Assembly: GCA_013076295.1 (NCBI GenBank)
Contig: RQOL01000540.1
Span: 62,001 to 126,000 of the forward strand
Reading direction: 5' to 3'
Length of the DNA: 64,000 nucleotides
DNA from: Sanderia malayensis
Lineage: Eukaryota > Cnidaria > Scyphozoa > Semaeostomeae > Pelagiidae
Part shown: positions 48,546 through 60,891 of the stretch, in pieces
How positions within the stretch are numbered: position 1 is the stretch's first letter
Layout of the letters: every line of letters starts with the position of its first letter
Program-made: the position numbers and the translations under genes
Notes under the pieces: generated by a model
What the model saw: only the letters and a program-made list of their open reading frames with translations
What the model was told of the DNA's origin: nothing
The model's database searches: none

Positions 48546-51500
48546 TTATAAATCATCCGTTACAGGGCTGTAGTGGTTAGTCTCGCTGCGATTATATTTC
48601 GCCTCGGTTACAGCGGATCCCATTGGCGTGGTAACGAGGCTGTTGGATTTGAAAAGAGGCGGCAGACTTCGGGGGGTACTTGGTTCCGATTGTGGGCATT
48701 GTTTGAGAGAGGAGCCATCATTAGCCTGATGTCGTGATGTAATTCGGGACTAAGGCGAATGAGAGAGAAAGATTCATTGATAGCCATGACACTACCCCCT
48801 TGCATGGATGTGAATAACACTGGTAAAGAGTATAGAGGAATACATTTCCAGGAGGTAAAGTCATTATATTCAAAAAACAAAAGGGAAAGGGAAAAAATTG
48901 AACAGTTGAACAGTTGAAGGAGAGAAAACAAATTTCGCAGAGGTCACTTTGAATTTTGCGCAATTCAAAACCAAAACAATGAAGAAGGAATTAGATTGAA
49001 ATACGAGGGAATTATAATTAGACATAGCTCCGGATAAGTGTTGAAGCTGACCGAAATCGGTCTCATCAATGTAGACAACTAACCGAAATCGGTCTCATCA
49101 ATGTAGACAACTAACCGAAATCGGTCTCATCAATGTAGATAGCTAAGCGAAATCGGTCTCACCAATGTAGACCACTAATAGTTTCGTCAATGTAGACAGC
49201 TAACAAACATTGGTCTCGTCAATGTAGACACACACACCAAAATCGGTCTCATCAATGTAGACCACAAAGCGAAATCAGTCTCCTCATCAATGAGACAACC
49301 AACGGAAATTGGTCTCACCAATGTAGACAGCTAAACGAAATCGGTCTCACCAATGTAGACCACCAACCAACAAGGGTGCCGTCAATGCAGGTTACTAACC
49401 AATAATGGTTTCGTCAATGTAGACAGCTAACAAACATTGGTCTCGCCAATGTAGACCTTAAAGCGAAATCGGTCTTATCAATGAAGACCACAAAGGAAAA
49501 TCGGTCTCATCAATGTAGACAACAAAGGGAAATCGGTCTCATCAATGTAGACCACAAAGCGAAATCGGTCTCATCAATGTAGAATACAAAGGAAAATCGG
49601 TCTCACCAATGTAGACCACAAAGAGAAATCGGTCTCACCAATGTAGACCACAAAGCGAAATCGGTCTCATCAATGTAGAATACAAAGGAAAATCGGTCTC
49701 ACCAATGTAGACCACAAAGAGAAATCGGTCTCACCAATGTAGACCACAAAGCGAAATCGGTCTCATCAATGTAGAATACAAAGGAAAATCGGTCTCACCA
49801 ATGTAGACCACAAAGAGAAATCGGTCTCACCAATGTAGACCACAAAGCGAAATCGGTCTCATCAATGTAGACAACAAAGGGAAATCGGTCTGACCAATGT
49901 AGACCACCAACCAACATGGGTCTCATCAATTACAAACGACTAAAACGACTAAAGCGACTAAAGCGTGAAGGATGAAATGAAATGCGCACTTACCGGTCTG
50001 GGAAGATCAGCGGATCTTGGTCTGATTTCACGTCCGTCAAGACTCAAAGATTCTTTTTTCTTCATAGAGTCACTCTGCACAGAACAAGAGTTAAAGGTCA
50101 ACAATGGTCAGAAGTCAAAAGAGGTTGGAGGCCAATAAAGCTCAAAGGTCAAAAAAAGCCTAAGGGTTAATAGAGGTCTAAGATCAACAAAGTTTAGATA
50201 TCTAGCAATGCCAGAGGTCAATAAAACCATTAGAGAAAAATGTGGGTTAACAAACTATAACTTTAAAAGGTCAAAATTATTATTATTGTAGGTAAAAAAG
50301 ATCAATTAGTCAAGAGTCAAAAGTCAATGTAAAAGTTTAAAGATAAATAGTTACCTTTCTATAGCGACCTTTGTAAACATGCCCATCTGTCCCAAGTAAA
50401 AGGTCAACAATCGATTTCTCTCTTTTGTAATTTTCGGCTATGAATTTCTTTATTCTATTGGGTTCAGAAAAACCTAAAAAGGCAGTGAAAGTCAAAAGTT
50501 AGAGGTCACATTTCACAGGTGACAAGTCAAAGGTCACATTTCACAGGTCACAAATCACAAGCCACAGATCCTAGTAATAATTCGAGATAAAATGCTAATC
50601 GTAAAACAAGAAGCAAGTACCTTGACCCCACGAAACTTTCTTTAGGGGCTTTCTCAAGGCATAAGGGAGAGTCGTATAGCTGCCCCCACAGGGTCTATTT
50701 GGGACCAGACGGTTGCCCCAGACCTCCACATCTTTTTTCGTGGCCATATTATCATTTTCATCCGATGTGCTATTCAACAAATAGCTCTTTCTGAACTCAA
50801 ACTCCGTCTAAAAATAAATAAATATTTTACGATTAAAGAAAGTTTTCCTGATTGTCAAGGTAAAATTTGATGGATACTTATTGTACAGATAAAAACATTC
50901 ATCTCTAAAATATCAAAACTCTGGGCTGGGGACGACTGGAAGTTATGGAGGGGGCATAAGATAGTTAGAAAAATGCAAAGAGGTAATGAGAAAGGTGCAA
51001 GTGGTAACGTTTTTCAGGACATCATTGTCTGAACTAATGGATGAACTGGTGGATGGATTCATAAATTGATTGATTGTGGGTTCAAGCCCACCTTCAGACC
51101 TGTCATATAAAGTGTGATGAGAGAATTTGGCAGCTCTCTGTAATTCTAGGCAAAAAGGCAAAAGGAATCACGAGGTGTGGTCACATCGAGAGGAAGGACC
51201 AGGGTCGCACTGCTTCGATTAGTCTAGCTATTCAGTGGGCCCTTTGTGCTTAGCGCATAAACCAATACCTTACTAAGATAGTAAGCGTATTTGCATATCA
51301 ATCAATCAATCAATCAATCGATTGATGGATTCATGGATTGATTGATTCATGGATTGATTGACTGATTAGATGAATGGATAGATGAATAGATTCATAGATT
51401 AGTGGATAGATCCATAGATTGATTGATGAATGGATTCATGGATTGATTCATGGATTGATGAATAGATGGATAGATTGATGGATGGATTAATGGATTGATT

Positions 51501-54500
51501 GACTGGATATATGAATGAATTGATGAATAGATTCATGAAGAAGCCTAACCTTGTCTTCCTTGTTTTTCCTATTTGGAAACCGTTGAGAAATGGTTGGCAG
51601 GGGCATTCCGGGTTGATAAACAGGGCGGTCACAAGATATGCAATGGAACAGTGATGCAAGGGGTCTTCGTATGCCGGCTGCGTTGGAAAAAAAGTTGGCG
51701 TTCGATGTCATGGGGTCTTCTTTAGATTTCTGCAGCTCAGCTAAGCGAGATTCTGGTATGGATAAAGCAGAAAAATTGGTTAATTTCACCCCTGGAATGT
51801 TCACTTAAAACACTGATAAACATTACGAAATGATATATTTCCGGGGGGTAAAGTATCTGCCTATATTGTCTCATACTGTCACCCGTGGAAGGTCCATTTA
51901 GTCCATTGATAGACAAAACGAAATCATATATTTCCAGGGAGTGAAGTGTCTGACTATATTGTTTCATACTGTCACCTCTGGAAGGTCCATTTAGTCTAAT
52001 AAAAAACTATGCGAAATTATCTATTTCCGGGGGGGTTAGACAGCAGACTTACCGATGTATTTTTTGAGCGAATCCCCAGCTTTTGCGTCTAATTTATCTG
52101 TCATGTCGTTTGAAATTTTTGCCAAGGCATCGCGAAGGGCCTCTTCCTCACTGGTGTGATGGTCGATTTTGCCAACAACCTCTTGTAAATTATTCTCCAA
52201 ACTGGACATGATCTCATCAAACTCACTCAAGCTCACCTGAAAAAATGAAAAAAGAGATGAGGATAAAAAAATGAAAGGAAAGACAAAGGACAAAGGACGA
52301 AATTATAAGGACAAAGGATAAAATATATAAGGACAAAGGGCAAAATATATAAGGACAAAGGACAAAATATATAAGAAAAAAGGACAAAATATACAAGAAA
52401 AAAGGACAAAATATATAAGAAAAAAGGACAAAATATATAAGGACAAAGGACAAAATATATCAGGACAAAGGGCAAAATATATAAGGACAAAGGACAAAAT
52501 ATATAAGGACAAAGAGATAGAACATATGGAAGAAGCATTGTATTGGAATGTCAATCAGCAATATGCTACAAGATCAATTGTTTGTTGTTGTAGCAATTGT
52601 TTGTTCTTGTAGCCTCGTATTACCTTTGTATCCAAGGCGTTCTTGTAAGCCTCAAGATCAAAAATCGAAGTTGCATTTGTGACGTCAGCCTTGTTTCTTT
52701 GCAGTTGCTCAACACATTCGTATAGAGTATCAATAAGTTGCTGAAATATGAAAAATAACAAGATGTTATGGAGAAGAATAGATAAATATATTGTAGAGGA
52801 ATAACTGGATATTTTGCAGATGAATAGCTGGACATATTGCAGATGAATAGCTGGATACATTGCAAATGAATAGCTGGATATATTGCAGATGAATAGCTGA
52901 ATATATTGCAGATGAATAGCTGGATAAATTGCAGATGAATAGCTGGATATATTGCAGATGAGTAGCTGGATATATTGCAGATTAATAGCTGGACATATTG
53001 CAGATGAATAGCTGGATACATTGCAAATGAATAGCTGGATATATTGCAGATGAATAGCTGAATATATTGCAGATGAATAGCTGGATACATTGCAGATGAA
53101 TAGCTGGATACATTGCAAATGAATAGCTAGATATACTGCAGATGAATAGCTGGATATATTGCAGATGAATAGCTGGATATATTGCAGAAGAATAGCTGGA
53201 TATATTGCAGATGAATAGCTGGATATATTGCAGATGAATAGCTGAATATATTGCAGATGAATAGCTGGATACATTGCAGGATATATTGCAGAAGGATAGC
53301 TGGATACATTGCAGATGAATAGCTGGATATATTGCAGAAGAATAGCTGGATATATCGCAGATGAAGAGCTGGATATATTGCAGATGAATAGCTGGATACA
53401 TTGCAGGATATATTGCAGAAGGATAGCTGGATACATTGCAGATGAATAGCTGGATATATTGCAGATGAATAGCTGAATATATTGCAGATGAATAGCTTGA
53501 TATATTGCAGATGAATAGCTGAATATATTGCAGATGAATAGCTGGATACATTGCAGGATATATTGCAGAAGGATAGCTGGATACATTGCAGATGAATAGC
53601 TGGATATATTGCAGAAGAATAGCTGGATATATCGCAGATGAAGAGCTGGATATATTGCAGATGAATAGCTGGATATATTGCAGAAGAATAGCTGGATATA
53701 TCGCAGATGAAGAGCTGGATATATTGCAGATGGATAACTGGATATATTGCATATGAATAGCTGGATAAATTGCAGATGAATAGCTGGATATATTGCAGAT
53801 GAATAGCTGGATACATTGCAGGTGAGTAGCTGAATATATTGCTGATGAGTAGCTAGATTTGAGTTCAACCACCAACCTGCTTAGATTTGAGTTCGTTTTG
53901 TAAAATGTTGCTCATATCATTAAATGCAAAAGATGTTTCATTTCCTTTATCTTCTAAGTCCAACACCTTCCCTTTCAAGACATCCAAGTCACCAAGCGAA
54001 GGAAATTGTAATTCGGTTTGCTTCTTAATCAAAAGATCAACGTCTTCCTTAGTCGCATCAATTAGCGATTTGTTGAACTCTGATGCCTGAAGGTTCGACA
54101 TTACTTTGCACTTCATATCTACAAGGGAAATAAAATTGCATGCAAAATGGTGTAGACTGAAGATCTGCACTAAATATCGCTATAATTCTGCACTAAATAT
54201 CGCTAGAATTCTGCAATATATACAGCTAGAATTCTGCAACAAATACAGCTAGAATTCTGCGCTAAATATTGCTAGAATTCTGCACTAAATACAGCTCTAA
54301 TTCTAGATTAAATACAGCTATAGTTCTACAGTAAACGTAGATAAATTTCTGCACTAAAAAGAGTTATAATCATGAACAAGAAAAACAAAAAAAAATCAGA
54401 AGACAGATATGAAAGGAGACAAAAAAGTTCTCCTCCCCCTTTGAAGAATAAACACCATACCCTCTAATTCCTGCTCAACACTGACGTCATCAATCCGCGA

Positions 54501-57286
54501 TTTTTCCTTGGTATAGTCACAGACAATTTGATCAACCTTCGATTGCAGCTTATCATACATCAGCGTGATGCTACTCATTCGCCGCAGGCATTCTTTAATA
54601 TCCTCTGAAGGATGTTGTTTTGACTTAATTGCATTGCCTGCTGTTTTCTCTTCAATGCTCTTCTCAGATAAATCCAAAGGTTTCTGGAAAATTAAATTAA
54701 ATACATAATGTACTTATTGCTTCTTGCCTTGGTACATTGCGTAGATATAGCTGCAAATATTGCATAGAAATAGCTGCATATATTCCATAAACATAGCTGC
54801 ATATATTGCGTAGATATAACTGCATATGTTGCGTAGATATAGCTGCATATATTGCATAGATATAGGTGCATATATTGCAGTGATAGAAAATTGATACATT
54901 CATACTTCATAACATAAAAGAGATTGACCAACCAATGAAAATTTTCCCCATTACCTTTTCTTCTTCCTCGATCGACCCATTTCCATCAACCCCAGCAACA
55001 TCAGCATCGCAACGAACATCTTCCCCAAGATCTTCTTCACCATTATCTTCTGTCCCTTTCCCTCCTCTTCCGACATCCTCTTTACCTTGCTCTTCACCTT
55101 CACCAGATCCTCCATTCTTCCTTTTAAACTCCCTGACATTCAAGGCATCTTCCAACGCCGGCCACCTCACACAGTCTTCTAATTCTTCCTTAGACGCAAC
55201 ACCATTCATTACACTCTTCAACGCATCCAAACTCATCTTCATTCTCCTTTTCAATTCTTCCATCTCTTCTTTAATATTCTTCTCAGCTTCACATCGCTTT
55301 CTCTCCATTTCATTATCTTCTTCTCCTCTCTTTTCCTGATCTTCGCTTAACTTTGTCACCGTCACTTCAAAATCCGCAAACTTCTTCTCCAACTGCGACA
55401 TCCCAGCCGCGAGTCTTCCAATCTCCTCCGCAGTTCTCCCATTATCTTCACCCATTAATCGAATCAACTTATCTTCCAATCCCCGCAACTTGTTTTCTTG
55501 CTCTTCCGGATCAAACTTCGGCTCATCATCAGCCTCCGACTCGACTTCTTCAGAAATCTTTGCATCTTCTTCTTCCTTTGCAATCTTCATTGCCTTCTGC
55601 TCTTCGTCAATTCCTTCCACCAATTTCCCCATCTTCCTCTGATCTTCCGCAAGAACGTCAAGCAAAGAAAACAACTTCTCCACTCCATCTTCAACCGTTT
55701 GTAGTCTCTTGTTAACTCGAAAACTTTGCCACGATCTCTTGAGCATTTTCTGGTCTGCACTCCCTGTGACATCATCACCACGACTCGTGCCTCTTTCAGA
55801 GCCCAGAGCGGCCACAGGGGGGCGATCACCATCACTCGTTGTAACTATTTTCGAATCACGCTCTGCTAGAAGTGTGGAAAGAATAAAATATATTTGAGAA
55901 ATCTTTAATCTATCTTAAATCGTTCAGGTGTACAAAAAATAAATTCTTGCAAAGAAAGAAAGGAATGAATCAAAATTGTGGTTAAATTACTAAAACTGAA
56001 ACTATTAGGCAATTAAGAAGTTTAACAAGGGACCAGATGTTTACTTTTTATACTGGGAGTTTGTTAAACAGGTACTGGTGTAAATATGCATGTGTATTGG
56101 TTCATGCCCCCATTAATCACATTAAAGTTTCAACACCCTGTATATGGTAACTACTAACACATGTGGGGCAGATTGATACTTGATTGATACAGTGGAGAAG
56201 GGGGCAAATCACCAGTGGGGCAGAGCAACCAGTAACCATCCAGATCAAAAAGGCATAAAAACTAAATAAGCCTGAGAGTTTCTGGCTCCAAACACTTCTG
56301 ATTAAATTGAAATGAATGTAAAGAGGCCCATGAAGAATTGAACAACAAAAATATTATAATTTTTTTTACCTTGAACATGTGCCATTGCATTCTCTTTCAA
56401 CACAGCATCCTTCTTTGCCATTGCCAGCAAATCTTCCCCACTTGGCATGCATTCCAGGGTCCCACATTCCGTCTCTATGTTTGACAGTCTCCTCATGACG
56501 TCTCTTTGAGTGTTAGCAAGGCTAAACAAGAACAATCAAATCTTTTTGTCTAGGCAATGGTTATAAAGATAGCTGGATATACTGCAGATGAATAGCTGGA
56601 TATATCGCAGATGAATGGCTGGATATATTGCAGATGATGTCACCCCAATGTTACAATTATTCAAGACGTCAGAAACCGTTCAGCCTTCACATCAAAAAGG
56701 GTCATTTATGTATCCCTCTAGCACCGCCCCCTCGTACCCCCTAGGGCCTCTTCAAAATAAAATCGACACATTTCCCACTAATAATTCAAAAGCAGATATA
56801 CAATTGAGATTCAAGTCAGTAATAAAAAAATAACGCTTACTTTTTCAATTCATTCTGTAAATTAGCAATGGCTTTATTATTCCCATCTCCAGGAGCAAAT
56901 TTCAACGAGTTAAAATCCTCAATTTTCGTTTCCTCTCTTATCAAATTAAAAGCAGTGACATTGTTGTCCTTCGTTGATAATTCACCACCTTTAAGATCAT
57001 CAATCTCTTTGAATTCGTCCACAACAGAACTTGGCCTACTAACTCTGTTGTTTAAACCTTCATCGTTGTCCTCTTTGGTGTTATTTGTCTCCGCAAAAGA
57101 ATTATTCCCATTTTCAGCTGTACTTTTCCTCAAATCTTCAGCTATTATTATCTCAATATCGCTGGTTTTTGTTGAAGACAAGATTCCGTGAAGTAATGTT
57201 TTCAAAATATTAAAATCAACCACACCGTGTCTTGGACTTCCCAACGCCAAATCTACCAAATCAGACAATTTCAACGAATCTTTCAT
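48546..57286 (-). CDS. DUF4795 family protein (QRICH2/C16orf96-like)
   Basis: Twelve minus-strand exons: 57286-56841, 56521-56370, 55865-54955, 54683-54461, 54118-53877, 52740-52624, 52236-52053, 51752-51550, 50807-50621, 50473-50355, 50074-49994 and 48749-48546. They total 3069 bases, 1022 residues, with every junction GT-AG and in phase. The N-terminus (LSDLVDLALGSP, then VDFNILKTLLHGIL) matches the start of C16orf96-like proteins. The middle (200-760) is a long acidic coiled coil. The conserved end has FHCISCDRPVYQPG (795-807), PCGGSYTTLPY and GTDGHVYKGR, as in QRICH2. Human QRICH2 is a sperm-flagellum protein, so a ciliary or flagellar role is inferred. The length is near that of C16orf96. 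Introns are full of minisatellites. Confidence 0.93.
49040..49930. repeat. 32-base minisatellite in the last intron of the DUF4795 gene
   Basis: About 27 diverged units of CGAAATCGGTCTCATCAATG plus a variable spacer (consensus 32 bases). It lies between exons 11 and 12. Confidence 0.9.
51296..51540. repeat. Degenerate ATTG/GGAT simple repeat
   Basis: Runs of ATCAATCAATC, then GATTGATGGATTCATGGATT-type units. It lies in intron 8 of the DUF4795 gene. Confidence 0.85.
51780..52030. repeat. 93-base CCAGGGGGTAAA repeat, DUF4795 gene intron
   Basis: Nearly three diverged tandem copies of the repeat also found in the TXNL1 and metalloproteinase genes. Confidence 0.8.
52280..52520. repeat. ~21-22-base minisatellite (AAGGACAAAATATAT)
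   Basis: About eleven units in intron 6 of the DUF4795 gene. Confidence 0.9.
52795..53860. repeat. 23-base minisatellite, about 46 units, intron 5
   Basis: Unit GAATAGCTGGATATATTGCA plus GAT. Because 23 is not a multiple of three and the unit lacks minus-strand stops, all three minus frames stay open for hundreds of codons. These are not genes: real splice sites at 53877 and 52740 bound the intron. A three-unit island of the same repeat lies at 56568-56636 in intron 1. Confidence 0.95.
54166..54372. repeat. 23-base minisatellite (CTAGAATTCTGCACTAAATA)
   Basis: About nine diverged units in intron 4 of the DUF4795 gene. Confidence 0.85.
54725..54893. repeat. 24-base minisatellite (TAGATATAGCTGCATATATT)
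   Basis: About seven units in intron 3 of the DUF4795 gene. Confidence 0.85.
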
Positions 57287-57489
57287 TCTTAATCTGTCAT
57301 TTATGATAATCTAGGCCACGGGAAAATATTTCTCTCCATTTAATTAATGTTTATAAAATGTTCATCTTGTTAGAAATTTCACGTGTTGTCAAAGAAAATT
57401 TTCATCTCCCAAATGCTCATTTTGTAACCAAGTGACAATCTCAAACAGAGGCCCTGGATCTGAAAAGAGGCTAGTGGTCTTTTTGAAAG

Positions 57490-58580
57490 ATCAAAGTTGA
57501 CGTCATTGTCCATTACGTCAATTACGCTCCTGCGCAGTGCCAATACCTATGCTACTACGCATCTTGACCACCTTTCCCCTCCGCATAGGCTAACCCTAAC
57601 CCTAACCCTAACCCTAAGGCCAATGCCTCAGCCATTAGGACACCATTACATCACATATGCTCCTGCGCAGTACCAATATCTATGCTACTGCGAATCCTAA
57701 CCACCTTTTTCTTCCGCATAGGCTAACCCTAACCCTAAGGCCAATGCCTCAGCCATTAAAACACCATTACATCATATATGCTCCTGCGCAATGCCAACAT
57801 CTATGCTACTGCGCATCCTGACCACCTTTCTCCTCCACATAGGCTATCCCTAACCCTAGCCCTAACTCTAAGGCCAATGCCTCAGCCATTAAAACACCAT
57901 TACATCATATATGCTTCTGCGCAATGCTAATATATATGCTACTGCGCATCCTGACCACTTTCTCCTCCGCATAGGCTAACCCTAACCCTAACCCTAACCC
58001 TAAGGCCAATGCCTCAGCCATTAACTCACCATTACATCATATACGCTCCTGCGCAATGCCAATATTTATGCAACTGCGCATCTTGACCACCTTTCTCCTC
58101 CACATTGGCTAACCCTAACCCTAACCCTAAGGCCAATGTCTTAGCCATTAAGACACCATTACATCATATACGCACCTGCGCAATGCCAATATCTATGCTA
58201 CTGCGCATCCTGACCACCTTTCTCATCCGCAAAGGCTAACCCTAACCCTAACCCTAAGGCCAAGGCCTCAGCCAGTAAGACACCATTACATCATATACGC
58301 TCCTGCGCAGTACCAATATTTATGCTACTGCGCATCTTGACCACCTTTCTCCTCCGCAAAGGCTAACCCTAACCCTAACCCTAACCCTAACCCTAACCCT
58401 AAGGCCAATGCCTAAGCCAGTAAGACACCATTACATCATATATGCTTTTGCGCAGTACTGATATCTATGCTACTGCGCATCCTAACCACCTTTCTCCTCG
58501 GCATAGCGCATAGGCTAACCCTAACCCTAAGGCCAAGGCCTCAGCCATTAAGACACCATTACATCATATACGCTCCTGCG
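57490..58580. repeat. Composite satellite with embedded CCCTAA telomere-type arrays
   Basis: Eight or so units of about 121-146 bases. Each has a unique part (GGCCAATGCCTCAGCCATTA, CACCATTACATCATATACGC, GCTACTGCGCATCCTGACCA) followed by two to six CCCTAA copies. Unit length varies mainly through the number of hexamers. It lies just upstream of the DUF4795 gene. Confidence 0.93.
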
Positions 58581-58632
58581 CATACTATATTCAAATTATC
58601 GATTTATCAAAACAGAAGACAGATGCTGTGAT

Positions 58633-58694
58633 CAGGGTTCGAACCAGTTGTCTTCAGACTGCTTTGCAGCTACTCTACCAATGGGCTACAACCC
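58633..58694 (-). ncRNA. tRNA-like sequence / SINE head
   Basis: The minus strand has an A-box (TAGCCCATTGG, 58688-58678) and a B-box (GGTTCGAACCC, 58645-58635) at tRNA spacing. A full cloverleaf with paired acceptor stem and clear anticodon stem is not evident, so this is a tRNA pseudogene or the pol III head of a SINE. Confidence 0.55.
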
Positions 58695-59269
58695 CGATGT
58701 CTTTCTTACGGTAGAGATTCGCATGTAGTTAAAAATATCGACAAATCAGACATATTGTCGAACTTCCTTATTTCGAACACAATTTTTTCTCTGAAGGGAA
58801 TACCCTGTCAGCTCTACCGAATTGTTGCAAAGAAAATCAGTGAATAATTATGGTGACATTGATAAAATATATTACCTTCCTTGGCCGCCATCTTTAAATT
58901 TTACAAAATTTCGAGATGGCGGCAGAGACAGCACAATTACGCAGAGAAACCGTATTTGTCTGAATTCCAATGTCCAATCCAAGATGAAAATATATTCATG
59001 TGAAATTTACTGTTCATTTGTTTCATGGAAATTCGTGGATATTATACCCCAATTTGATGTTTGACATTAATTTGATGTTAAATTAGTGTTGCTTCTCTGG
59101 TCTATATTCCATTTTAAAACAAGCTCTTTAGTAGTCGGGTTAATTCGAAGCAACGCAATATATTGACATTTGAAAAGCTTCATTTTCTGTGCGAGTTCAG
59201 AATAAACAAGTCATATGATTTAAAAATCAAAACTAAAATCAAGATATGTTAAAATATATTCCGACTTAC

Positions 59270-59371
59270 CTACGAAATTCAAGTGAGAACAATTTCACTT
59301 CATGCTTCTTCTTTTTATCAAGAATTAACTCAATAAGCTTGAACCGTGCCAGTCTCGTTAAATGAAAAGTT
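59270..59371 (-). CDS. Orphan candidate exon, unknown gene
   Basis: Bounded by a clear acceptor (TTTCTTTCAG) and donor (GTAAGTC). The only sensible frame reads LTRLARFKLIELILDKKKK then HEVKLFSLEFR, a charged helical segment, in phase 2 at both ends. I could not find partner exons; a possible tiny terminal exon follows a short intron. The family is not recognised. Confidence 0.3.
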
Positions 59372-60079
59372 CTGAAAGAAAACGCTATGGATATAGACTA
59401 GATATTCTAGATTCCTTGCTGATTTCAATTGTTAAAAAATGTGAATTTAAAAAAGAATTACGAAAAGAGCATGCATTTCCTTGGCAACTTATTTTGTAAT
59501 TCAATTTCTCAACAAATGACATTCCAAACAAATAAAAAAGTGACAGAAAGTAAAAAACTTTGTAAGTCGGAATATCCCACGAGAATAAGCATTGTTTGAT
59601 TGGTTTGATTGACAATAACAATAAGTTTGATTGGCTGATGCTCCAAAGTAATCGACTTCATAAAGTTGGAACTGTCGAAAAATTGAAAAATCTCTAGTCA
59701 TATAGAGAGAGGGTTATTAGAGAGGATGGTTTAACAGAGAAGATGGTTTAATAGTGAAAATATCATAATAGAAAGGATAGTTTAATAATGGTTTATAAGA
59801 CAAAAAGTTTTATTATCAAGAACGTATGCGTTTCCACAAGAATGATACTAGATTTATGAAATAAAACTAAGGGTGATAATGAATTAAAAGAAAGAGTATG
59901 AGAATGAATTTTCTTATGATAATTTGAAACATGTGACAATGAACAATGTTAAATAATGAATACTATGATGGGAGTGACAAAAATAGTGTGTTATAAAATA
60001 TTAAATTACATGCTAAAATATCTTAATAGGAATACAATAAATTTATGCCTAACTAATGCTAATGGGAAAAGTTAAATCC

Positions 60080-60220
60080 ATGATGCAGCCTCATTGATAA
60101 ACAATATGAACGGAAATATGTCCAGCGGGTTAAATGTCTGACTATATTGTCTCATTTGTCACCCCTGGAAGGTCCATTTATGACATTGATAAACAATATG
60201 AAATTATATATTTCAAGGAA
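60080..60220. repeat. 93-base CCAGGGGGTAAA repeat, outlying copy
   Basis: About one and a half diverged units of the dispersed repeat (CACCCCTGGAAGGTCCATTT). Confidence 0.7.
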
Positions 60221-60399
60221 GTTAAGTCTGCAAAGAAACATATTCCAGTAAATCTAAATTCATTTCTACATTATTCTAAAAATTCAATTGCTCTAATACG
60301 GCTTGTGAATAAAACATTGAAGCCCTTGCACCATAATGGACTGTAATGGAAACCTTAATATCATATACTTAAATCGTAAAGCCAAGATAAATTACATAT

Positions 60400-60690
60400 T
60401 GTGAAGCAGTTCAACAAGGGACAAGATGTTTAGTTTGCTATATAAAGTGAAGTTCGTTATATGAGGGTGAATTGTATACTATGAAGTAGTTCAACAAGGG
60501 ACCAGATGGTTAATTTGCTATGTATATACAGTGAAGTTCGTTATATGAGGGTGAATTGTATACTATGAAGCAGTTCAACAAGGGACCAGATGTTTAGTTT
60601 GCTATATACAGTGAAATTCGTTATATGAGGGTGAATTATATACTATGAAGAAGCTCAACAAGGACCAGATGTTTAGTTTGCCAAAATACA
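60400..60690. repeat. ~84-base tandem repeat
   Basis: Three to four units with GTTCAACAAGGGACCAGATG and GTTATATGAGGGTGAATTGT. The same unit occurs inverted in metalloproteinase intron 3. Confidence 0.88.
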
Positions 60691-60891
60691 GTAGAATTCT
60701 TGGTTTAAAAGTAGAGACTGCTATATTGTGACTTCATTATCATGCAACAGAAAAAACAAAATTTAATAGCACACAGCTCATAAACCAATAGCAAGCATGT
60801 ATCAAAGCAACTGTTTCAAAGCGAGTTACCAAACATTGTCCTTGGCCTTGGATTCTTTCTTTTTGTCGAGTGACGTAAACAACCTTCTGAG

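Larger units (their letters stand above)
58700..60891. other. Mostly unassigned intergenic DNA
   Basis: Contains one candidate exon (59270-59371), a 93-base repeat copy (about 60080-60220) and the 84-base tandem repeat. Otherwise AT-rich with no recognised gene. The plus strand carries CCGCCATCTTT at 58889 and, in opposite orientation, GATGGCGGC at 58915. Confidence 0.45.

Noticed and set aside
49040..49930. Possible CRISPR-like regular repeat
   Set aside because: Units are adjacent with short diverged spacers and lie in a eukaryotic intron; it is a minisatellite.
52555..53875. Long minus-strand ORFs of 437, 297 and 229 codons
   Set aside because: They are generated by the 23-base minisatellite in an intron, and their repeat period in residues equals the unit length in bases.
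54935..55715. Plus-strand ORFs of 134 and 120 codons
   Set aside because: Antisense shadows of the acidic coiled-coil exon of the DUF4795 gene.
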